Shown here: in pieces, positions 1-5,065 of the stretch
Numbering within the stretch: the stretch's first letter is position 1
Layout of the letters: each line of letters starts with the position of its first letter
Assembly: GCA_030627725.1 (NCBI GenBank)
Contig: DAOVSZ010000237.1
Span: 1-5,065, forward strand
Direction: 5' to 3'
DNA from: Desulfobulbaceae bacterium
Lineage (GTDB): Bacteria; Desulfobacterota; Desulfobulbia; Desulfobulbales; DAOVSZ01
Length of the DNA stretch: 5,065 nt
Position numbers and translations under genes: made by a program
Notes under the pieces: generated by a model
What the model was told of the DNA's origin: nothing
The model's input: the letters and a program-made list of their open reading frames with translations, nothing else
Databases searched by the model: none

Positions 1-1959
1 GAGCAGGCATTCAAGTCCTTCCCGGAGTTGTTTTGCCTGGGCATCAAAAGAGCAGGTTGTATCCTGCAGGGCGGTTTTTTCAATAAATTTGGCGCATTCG
101 GCCCATTCCGTGACACCCAGGTTCAACAGGCAGCCCTTGATCGTATGGGCCGTATCGGAGATGGTTTCCTGGTCTTGCGCTTCCATTGCCCCGGCCATTT
201 TGACAAACTCCATGCGCAGGGTTTTCCCGGCGCCTGCTATCAGAGAGTCCATCGTGTCCGGCTCCATGGGGTAGTTTGCCGCCAGATAGTCTTTTATCGC
301 CTGCAGGTCAACGGGCTTCAGTTGGTTCTGCCGGGAGGGGGGAGGGCCGGCTGTTTCGGTCATGGGGGACTCGCCATGGGAAGGAGCCGGGACATGGCTT
401 ATGGCCCGGCCCATCGCCTGCGCGAGAGTGTCAAGCCGTAATGGTTTCATGAGAAATTCCCGGACGCCGATTTTTGCTGCCTGCGTCTCCGTCACAAGGT
501 CGCCGTGGCCGGTCACCATGATAATCGGCAGACCGGGCCGGAGTTCAAGAAGCTTTCGGGCCAGCTTCATACCGGTCATTTTCGGCATGGTCTGGTCGGT
601 GACGACGAGGTCGAAATGGTCCGGATCGTCACGGAACAGCTGCAGGGCCTCCTCGCTGTCACACACCCCCACAACCTCGCAGCCGAGGCTGCTCAACATC
701 TCCCGGCCAAGCTGTACGTTGAACAGGGCATCATCAACAAAAAGCACCCGCTTATTGATAATCGGCAAGGCGGTTTCTTCCCGCTCTTTCTCCTCTTCAA
801 TAACTTCCTGTTTGGTCACCGGAAGATAGACGGTAAAATTGGCGCCATGGCCTGGCTTGCTCAGAACGGTTATCTCGCCCTTATGGCTTTTGATAATGCC
901 GTGGACCGTGGACAGACCGAGACCGGTGCCCTCTCCCGATTTTTTGGTGCTAAAATAGGGGTCAAAAATCCGCTGCATTATTTCCGGCTCAATCCCGTGA
1001 CCGCTGTCCGTCACGCGCAGGCGGGCGTATGGTCCGGGCGGCAGGTCCGAGACATCGCCCGGGGCCAATTCCACTTGAACAAGCTCGATACCAAGACGCC
1101 CCCCCTGTTCCTGCATGGCATGGTAGGCATTGGTGGCGAGATTCATTATCACTTGGTGAATCTGGGTCGGGTCGGCGTAGATTGCCCCGCACAAGGCATC
1201 AATCTGTTCATTGATTTCAATGGTTGCAGGCAGCGATCCATGCAAAAGTGTCAGGCACTCCTTTATCAGACGCTGCATATGCAAGGCAATCGGCTCCTGC
1301 CTGGTCTGCCGGCTGAAGGCCAGAATTTGGTTGACCAGTTCCGCTGCCCGTTGGCCGGCCTTGCTGATTTCCGCAATCCGCGTGTACTGGCGGCTCTCCG
1401 CCGGGGTGTCTTGAAGCAGCAGATCCGTATAGCCCAGGATCGCATTGAGCATGTTGTTAAAATCATGGGCCACGCCGCTGGCCAGGGTGCCGATGGCCTC
1501 CATCTTCTGGGCCTGGAGCAACTCGGCTGTCCTTTTTTCGACCTCCTCTTCAAGGTGGCGCTGGTACTGTTTATTCTCCCGGACCAGGTTGGACCGCTCA
1601 AGGGCCTTGTTGACCGCATGTTCAAGAATGGCCATATCGCTGACCGGTTTGATGATATAGTCCCAGGCCCCCAGCGTTAAGGCCTTAACAGCGTCATCGA
1701 TGGTCCCCATCCCGGAAACGATGATCACCGGGGTGTCGGGAGCTTCATCCTTGATGACGGACAGAAGCTGCAGACCGTCCATCTTCGGCATCCTCAGGTC
1801 GGTCAGGATGACATCCGGCGCCTCCTCCCGGAAAAGATCAAGACCTGCCTGGCCGTCAGCGGCCTGCAGCATCGAATAGCCGAGAGTTGTCATATAGTTG
1901 ACAATAGCGCGGCGGACAATTTCATCGTCTTCTACATAGAGGACTTTCGTGACAGGCAT
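1..1959 (-). CDS. Hybrid sensor histidine kinase, REC-HisKA-HATPase-REC-HPt (3' end outside window)
   Basis: A soluble hybrid kinase that would autophosphorylate and run an internal His-Asp-His phosphorelay. The frame is open for 653 codons from the ATG at 1959 to the left edge, with no stop. The first receiver (about 4-120) has acidic E10-D11-D12, phospho-acceptor D54, S82 and K104. A charged coiled coil (about 118-155) leads into HisKA with H165 in VAHDFNNML, typical of NtrB-like kinases. The HATPase has N-box N273/N277, G1 DSGHG (318-322), FDPYFSTK and GEGTGLGL. The second receiver (about 403-520) has D409/D410, D455, T483 and K505. The HPt domain (about 545-653) has H605 in AHTIKG, so only a few residues are probably missing. 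No membrane segment or PAS domain is visible, so input probably arrives through phosphorylation of the N-terminal receiver by another kinase (inference). The start is supported by the receiver beginning immediately after it; no good Shine-Dalgarno site is seen. Partner and output are unknown. Confidence 0.95.
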   Translation of the reverse strand, partial: MPVTKVLYVEDDEIVRRAIVNYMTTLGYSMLQAADGQAGLDLFREEAPDVILTDLRMPKMDGLQLLSVIKDEAPDTPVIIVSGMGTIDDAVKALTLGAWDYIIKPVSDMAILEHAVNKALERSNLVRENKQYQRHLEEEVEKRTAELLQAQKMEAIGTLASGVAHDFNNMLNAILGYTDLLLQDTPAESRQYTRIAEISKAGQRAAELVNQILAFSRQTRQEPIALHMQRLIKECLTLLHGSLPATIEINEQIDALCGAIYADPTQIHQVIMNLATNAYHAMQEQGGRLGIELVQVELAPGDVSDLPPGPYARLRVTDSGHGIEPEIMQRIFDPYFSTKKSGEGTGLGLSTVHGIIKSHKGEITVLSKPGHGANFTVYLPVTKQEVIEEEKEREETALPIINKRVLFVDDALFNVQLGREMLSSLGCEVVGVCDSEEALQLFRDDPDHFDLVVTDQTMPKMTGMKLARKLLELRPGLPIIMVTGHGDLVTETQAAKIGVREFLMKPLRLDTLAQAMGRAISHVPAPSHGESPMTETAGPPPSRQNQLKPVDLQAIKDYLAANYPMEPDTMDSLIAGAGKTLRMEFVKMAGAMEAQDQETISDTAHTIKGCLLNLGVTEWAECAKFIEKTALQDTTCSFDAQAKQLREGLECLL

Positions 1960-2019
1960 AATAAGGACACCATATTTATGATTTACAATGCAGGCGGCCG
2001 ACGGTAAAGACCATATTTG

Positions 2020-2053
2020 ATGTTGCCTATTTTATAATGTTGCCTATTTTATA
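2020..2053. repeat. 17-bp perfect tandem duplication upstream of the kinase gene
   Basis: Two exactly adjacent copies of ATGTTGCCTATTTTATA occupy 2020-2036 and 2037-2053. Read on the minus strand, each copy begins TATAAAAT, which resembles a -10 element, and the nearer copy lies about 60-75 bp upstream of the kinase ATG. The duplication could double a promoter element or a protein-binding site, or it could be a simple slippage event. No matching -35 element at a normal distance was found, so the promoter reading is a guess. Confidence 0.85.
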
Positions 2054-2122
2054 TTGATAGAAACAGGTCTTAAAAAGCAAGAAAAAATATGGACGTCCCG
2101 CTTTGTTGAACAGTTCTGAAAA

Positions 2123-2171
2123 GTTGTCGGTTAACGGTTTACAGTTTACGGTTTACAGTTTACGGTTTGTG
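2123..2171 (+). repeat. Left heptamer array, consensus GTTTACR
   Basis: Seven in-phase 7-bp units: GTTGTCG and GTTAACG (degenerate), then GTTTACA, GTTTACG, GTTTACA and GTTTACG, then a degenerate GTTTGTG. The four central units also read as two copies of a 14-bp unit. This array forms the left arm of the inverted repeat with 2202-2234. It lies between divergent genes and codes for nothing recognisable. Confidence 0.85.
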
Positions 2172-2234
2172 GATTACAAATTTAAGAGATAAAACTCCAT
2201 CAACTGTAAATCGTAAACTGTAAACCGTTAACCG
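2128..2234. repeat. 33-bp inverted repeat with 41-nt spacer, abutting the start of the rightward gene
   Basis: Arms 2128-2160 and 2202-2234 are reverse complements over 33 positions with one mismatch (G2151 against T2211), which would be a G-U pair in RNA. The 41-nt spacer has a non-repetitive AT-rich core. The right arm ends 1 base before the possible TTG start (2236) and 7 bases before the preferred ATG (2242). A transcript starting upstream of 2128 would carry a very stable hairpin directly before its start codon. No U-run follows the hairpin in either direction, so it is not a canonical intrinsic terminator. Confidence 0.9.
2198..2232 (-). repeat. Right heptamer array, same GTTTACR family in opposite orientation
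   Basis: On the minus strand, reading from 2232 down, the units are GTTAACG, GTTTACA, GTTTACG, ATTTACA and a degenerate GTTGATG. The plus strand therefore reads GTAAAC-type units, each containing TAA. The TAA at 2221-2223 is the in-frame stop just upstream of the rightward gene, so that gene cannot begin further left than 2224. Confidence 0.85.
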
Positions 2235-2241
2235 CTTGAAA

Positions 2242-4938
2242 ATGGACGTAATAACCACTCCCCTGCATGCCGATTTTGACGCCATGGCCTCGATGATTGC
2301 AGCCCGGAAGCTGTATCCCGATGCTGTTCTCGTCTTTTCCGGGTCGCAGGAAAAAAATCTGCGGGAATTTCTTGTTCAGTCAGGAGAGTATCTCTGTGAT
2401 TTTCAGCGGATCAAAAACATTCCCCTGCACGAAGTCGAACGGCTTATCCTTGTTGATACCCGTCAGCCGGGCCGTATCGGGAAATTTGCAGAATGCCTCA
2501 AGAATCCGGAGATTGAGGTCCATATCTTCGATCATCACCCGGCCGGCGACGACGACCTGAAAGGCGATGTCGAAATAGTCAGGCAGGTAGGTTCGACCGC
2601 CACCATCTTTGCGCATCTGTTCCAGGAAAAAAAGATCATCATCACGAAGGATGAAGCCACCCTGATGGCAATGGCAATCCATGAGGATACCGGATCGTTC
2701 ACCTTTGATACAACAACGCCGGAGGACCTGACAGCGATGGCCTGGCTGCTCAGCCAGGGGGCAAATCTTCATGCCGTTTCCCAACTTATTTCACATGAAA
2801 TGTCTGCCGACGAAGTAACTCTTCTCAACGATCTGATCAAGTCGGCCACAACATACACCATGCAGGGCATTGACGTGGTGGTGGCACAACTCTCGGTCAA
2901 TGAATATATCGATGAGTTCTCCCTCCTGGTCCGGCGTTTCATGGATATGGAGAACCTCAACAACCTCTTTGCCGTTGCCAGGATGGGGTCGAGGATCTAT
3001 GTCATTGCCAGAAGCAGGATTCCGGAAATCAATGCGGGAAAGATCGCGATGGAACTCGGCGGCGGCGGGCATGCCTCGGCCGCTTCCGCATCGATCAAGA
3101 ATATGACACTTATTGAGGCGACCGAGAAGCTCATCCAGCTCCTGCACAAACATGTACGCCCTGCAAGCCTGGCCAGTGAACTCATGTCGTCTCCCGCGAT
3201 CTTTGTTGCCCCTGATATTTTGATCTTTGAGGCAAACAGGATGCTGACCCGTTACAATCTTACAGTTCTGCCGGTCCTGGATGCAGAGAGAAAAATTTTG
3301 GGTATCATCTCAAGACGGGTGGTGGAAAAGGCCATCTTTCACGGGCTGGGCGAGTTTCCAGTGACGGAATATATGTCGACCGATTTTGCAACGCTTTCTC
3401 CTTCGGCAACTCTTGCCGACATTCAGGAGTTGATCATTGAACACCGCCAGCGTTTTATCCCGGTTGTTCGTGAGGAAAAAGTCGAGGGGGTAATTACCAG
3501 GACCGATCTCTTAAATATCCTGGTAAACGATCCTGCAAATCTGCCGAAAAATCTTCTGAACCCCGAGCAGAGGCCTTCATCTGAACGTAACCGGAATGTG
3601 AACAGTCTGATGGCCGGGTTCCTTGATAAAAAGATGATTGTGCTGTTACGGACAATCGGTGAGGTGGCAGAGAAAAACAGGTGTGCAGCCTATGCGGTAG
3701 GCGGCTTTGTCCGGGACCTGCTGCTGCACGTCTCGAACTCCGACCTTGATATCGTTGTTGAAGGTGACGGCATTTATTTTGCGAGGCAACTCTCGTATCA
3801 TTTTAAGGGCAAGGTGCGCACGCATGAAAAATTCAGCACCGCTGTTGTCATCCTGCCGGACGGTTTTAAGATCGATGTTGCCACCGCACGGCTTGAGTAT
3901 TATGAATATCCGGCTGCCGCTCCAACCGTGGAGTCGAGTTCGATCAAGCTGGACCTGTTCCGGCGTGATTTTACCATCAATGCCCTTGCCCTCCATCTCA
4001 ATCCGGACAGCTTCGGGACCCTGGTGGATTTCTTCAACTGCCAGAACGACATCAAAGACAGGCAGATACGCATCCTGCATAACTTGAGTTTTGTCGAAGA
4101 TCCCACAAGAATTTTCAGGGCCATCCGTTTTGAGCACCGCATGGGTTTCCAGATAGGGCGCCATACGGAGAAGCTTATTAAGAATGCAGTGAAGATGAAG
4201 CTCTTTGACCGGTTTTTCGGACGGCGTTTCTTTGTCGAATTAAAGCTCATTCTTTCCGAGGAGAACCCGCTTTCCGCCATCCGAAGAGTGGCGCAGTTCA
4301 ACCTGCTGCAGTTTCTCATCCCGAGTCTGAAACTCGACCCGCGGCTTCTGAGCATTCTTGAGGAGACGCACAGGGCGCTGTCCTGGCATAAACTCCTGTA
4401 TCTTGATGAAGGCTGCCGCCAGTGGATGGTGTATATGCTGGCGCTCCTGGCAAGGGTCCCGGCCAGGGCGACGTTCTCTTTCTTTAAAAAATTCGAGGTG
4501 CCGGAGCGGTATCGGCTGATCCTGATGAAGGAAAAGGTGGATGCGGCCAGAATCGTGAGGGTCCTGAACAGATATTCACAGTTGCGGCCAAGTGAGATTT
4601 ATCTCCTCCTGCAGGGGATGACGCATGAGGGGCTTCTCTATCTGATGGCGCTCACCAGAAAACAGGCCGGGAAAAAGGCGGTTTCTCTCTATGTGACGCA
4701 TCTGAGGCATGTAAAGACCCATGTCCAGGGAGACAGGCTGAAGGAGATGGGATACAGGCCCGGCCCTCTTTTCAAGACCATCCTGAATGCATTACTTGAG
4801 GCGAAACTGGACGGCATCGTGAGAACGCCGGAGGAGGAGGAAGAGTATATCAGGGAAAGGTATCCGCGTGAGAAACAGAAAGCTGGAAGAAAGAAGTCTT
4901 CCAGTGAAAAATTAAAAGTGAAAAGTGAAAAAAGTTGA
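2242..4938 (+). CDS. DHH phosphoesterase - CBS pair - class II tRNA nucleotidyltransferase/poly(A) polymerase fusion
   Basis: Likely a cytoplasmic RNA 3'-end enzyme that adds A, CC or CCA to tRNA or tails RNA, fused to a phosphoesterase. Numbering is from the ATG at 2242; a TTG at 2236 would add two residues. DHH domain (about 1-160): D11 and D13 in HADFDA, D72 in LVDTRQ, DHH at 97-99 and D149 in HEDTGSF, so the metal ligands look intact. DHHA1 (to about 290) has GGGGH at 273-277. Two CBS domains lie at about 309-368 and 374-430. The nucleotidyltransferase head starts near 460: GG (487-488) and RD (491-492), catalytic D501 and D503 in DLD, RRDFTINA from 574, and EDPTR (619-623), the base-selecting EDxxR motif. 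A helical region follows. The tail (888-898) is Lys/Ser-rich and repeat-derived. The same fusion plan is known in Desulfobacterota and, as I recall, in the Aquifex A-adding enzyme. CCA-, CC-, A-adding or poly(A) activity cannot be told apart by eye. No Shine-Dalgarno site is visible. Confidence 0.95.
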   Translation: MDVITTPLHADFDAMASMIAARKLYPDAVLVFSGSQEKNLREFLVQSGEYLCDFQRIKNIPLHEVERLILVDTRQPGRIGKFAECLKNPEIEVHIFDHHPAGDDDLKGDVEIVRQVGSTATIFAHLFQEKKIIITKDEATLMAMAIHEDTGSFTFDTTTPEDLTAMAWLLSQGANLHAVSQLISHEMSADEVTLLNDLIKSATTYTMQGIDVVVAQLSVNEYIDEFSLLVRRFMDMENLNNLFAVARMGSRIYVIARSRIPEINAGKIAMELGGGGHASAASASIKNMTLIEATEKLIQLLHKHVRPASLASELMSSPAIFVAPDILIFEANRMLTRYNLTVLPVLDAERKILGIISRRVVEKAIFHGLGEFPVTEYMSTDFATLSPSATLADIQELIIEHRQRFIPVVREEKVEGVITRTDLLNILVNDPANLPKNLLNPEQRPSSERNRNVNSLMAGFLDKKMIVLLRTIGEVAEKNRCAAYAVGGFVRDLLLHVSNSDLDIVVEGDGIYFARQLSYHFKGKVRTHEKFSTAVVILPDGFKIDVATARLEYYEYPAAAPTVESSSIKLDLFRRDFTINALALHLNPDSFGTLVDFFNCQNDIKDRQIRILHNLSFVEDPTRIFRAIRFEHRMGFQIGRHTEKLIKNAVKMKLFDRFFGRRFFVELKLILSEENPLSAIRRVAQFNLLQFLIPSLKLDPRLLSILEETHRALSWHKLLYLDEGCRQWMVYMLALLARVPARATFSFFKKFEVPERYRLILMKEKVDAARIVRVLNRYSQLRPSEIYLLLQGMTHEGLLYLMALTRKQAGKKAVSLYVTHLRHVKTHVQGDRLKEMGYRPGPLFKTILNALLEAKLDGIVRTPEEEEEYIRERYPREKQKAGRKKSSSEKLKVKSEKS
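4900..4935 (+). repeat. AAAAGTG heptamer array inside the 3' end of the coding sequence
   Basis: Two perfect AAAAGTG units (4914-4927) are flanked in phase by degenerate units (4900-4906, 4907-4913, 4928-4934). They encode the C-terminal SEKLKVKSEKS residues, and the gene's TGA stop at 4936 lies at the degenerate right edge. The tail follows the end of the recognisable enzyme domain and looks like repeat DNA captured as coding sequence. Confidence 0.7.
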
Positions 4939-4941
4939 CGA

Positions 4942-4960
4942 AGGCTGACATTCAGTTTTT
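4942..4960 (+). terminator. Weak possible intrinsic terminator after the fusion gene
   Basis: CTGA (4945-4948), a CAT loop and TCAG (4952-4955) form a short stem that G-T pairs and one A-T pair could extend to seven pairs. Five T residues follow at 4956-4960. The stem is short and the extension would use part of the T-run, so terminator strength is doubtful. It is the only stem plus T-run seen between the stop codon and the CCCCTGA array. Confidence 0.25.
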
Positions 4961-4963
4961 CCT

Positions 4964-5061
4964 TCCCTGACCCCTGACCCCTGACCCCTGACCCCTGACC
5001 CCTGACCCCTGACCCCTGACCCCTGACCCCTGACCCCTGACCCCTGACCCCTGACCCCTGA
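4964..5061. repeat. CCCCTGA heptamer tandem array, 13 perfect copies
   Basis: Thirteen uninterrupted CCCCTGA units fill 4971-5061 (91 bases), preceded by one variant unit, TCCCTGA, at 4964-4970. The minus strand reads as regular GGGG tracts separated by TCA, which fits the intramolecular G-quadruplex pattern many times over. On the plus strand TGA occurs in all three frames; on the minus strand the array has no stop. There are no spacers, so it is not a CRISPR. Copy number in such a perfect array is likely to vary between strains and may be misassembled. Confidence 0.97.
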
Positions 5062-5065
5062 ATCA

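Larger units (their letters stand above)
1960..2241. other. Divergent intergenic region between the kinase and the DHH-CBS-nucleotidyltransferase gene
   Basis: This stretch separates two head-to-head genes and must contain both promoters unless transcription enters from elsewhere. It is AT-rich between about 2010 and 2090 and contains the 17-bp tandem repeat and the heptamer inverted repeat listed separately. I see no convincing -35/-10 pair on either strand. The best minus-strand -10-like strings are the TATAAAAT sequences inside the 17-bp repeats. A weak plus-strand pair (TTGTGG at 2167, GATAAA at 2188) lies mostly in the loop of the inverted repeat, but its spacer is only 15 bases. No small ORF or RNA gene is supported here. 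Confidence 0.6.

Noticed and set aside
505..1680. Long plus-strand open frame of 391 codons
   Set aside because: It is antisense to the kinase, whose minus-strand frame shows every expected motif. The plus-strand translation has no recognisable domain.
1970..2092. CCATATTT at 1970 and 2011 with the reverse complement at 2085
   Set aside because: Short AT-rich matches in an AT-rich leader are not distinguishable from chance.
2091..2098. GGACGTCC perfect palindrome as an operator
   Set aside because: An 8-bp palindrome is expected by chance in such a window, and nothing else marks it as a binding site.
2167..2193. Promoter for the fusion gene, TTGTGG / GATAAA
   Set aside because: The spacer is 15 bases and both hexamers are poor matches, so it is not supported as a feature.
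2128..2234. Intrinsic terminator for a gene entering from the left or right
   Set aside because: Both flanking genes start at, and point away from, this region, the stem has no adjacent T-run, and the arms are heptamer repeats rather than GC-rich.
3646..4164. Minus-strand open frame of 172 codons
   Set aside because: It lies wholly opposite the nucleotidyltransferase head domain, has no recognisable motif and no ribosome-binding site; it is a shadow frame.
4964..5061. Possible CRISPR array
   Set aside because: The 7-bp units are contiguous with no spacers, and no cas gene is present in the window.

Overview
The window holds two divergently transcribed protein genes separated by about 280 bp, with short-period repeats at both ends of the rightward gene. 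Three features suggest a Desulfobacterota-type (former Deltaproteobacteria) bacterium: the three-part DHH/CBS/tRNA-nucleotidyltransferase fusion, the multi-module soluble hybrid kinase, and the heptanucleotide repeats. The genus cannot be read from the sequence, and the lineage call is an inference from gene content.

Positions 1-1959 (minus strand) are one continuous reading frame of 653 codons that runs off the left edge without a stop. It encodes a soluble hybrid sensor kinase ordered receiver, coiled coil, HisKA, HATPase, receiver, HPt. All the phosphotransfer residues are present (D54, H165, D455, H605). Positions 1960-2241 are the divergent intergenic region. It contains an exact 17-bp tandem duplication (2020-2053) and two converging arrays of a GTTTACR heptamer. 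Together the arrays make a 33-bp inverted repeat that ends 7 bases before the start codon of the rightward gene.

Positions 2242-4938 (plus strand) encode an 898-residue fusion. It has an N-terminal DHH/DHHA1 phosphoesterase, a pair of CBS domains, and a C-terminal class II tRNA nucleotidyltransferase/poly(A) polymerase domain. The likely job is adding or maintaining the tRNA 3' CCA end (or its A), or RNA tailing, with possible adenine-nucleotide sensing through CBS and a 3'-exonuclease or nucleotide phosphatase activity in the same chain. Its last 11 codons and its stop are made of a second heptamer (AAAAGTG). A third heptamer, 13 perfect copies of CCCCTGA, follows 32 bases after the stop. 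The complementary strand of that array is a regular run of G4 tracts.

The most unusual signal is that three different 7-bp repeat families bracket a single gene, and each carries a stop trinucleotide in the sense direction of that gene. Because 7 is 1 modulo 3, three copies of such a unit close all three reading frames. No CRISPR array, RNA gene, transposase or complete mobile element was seen.
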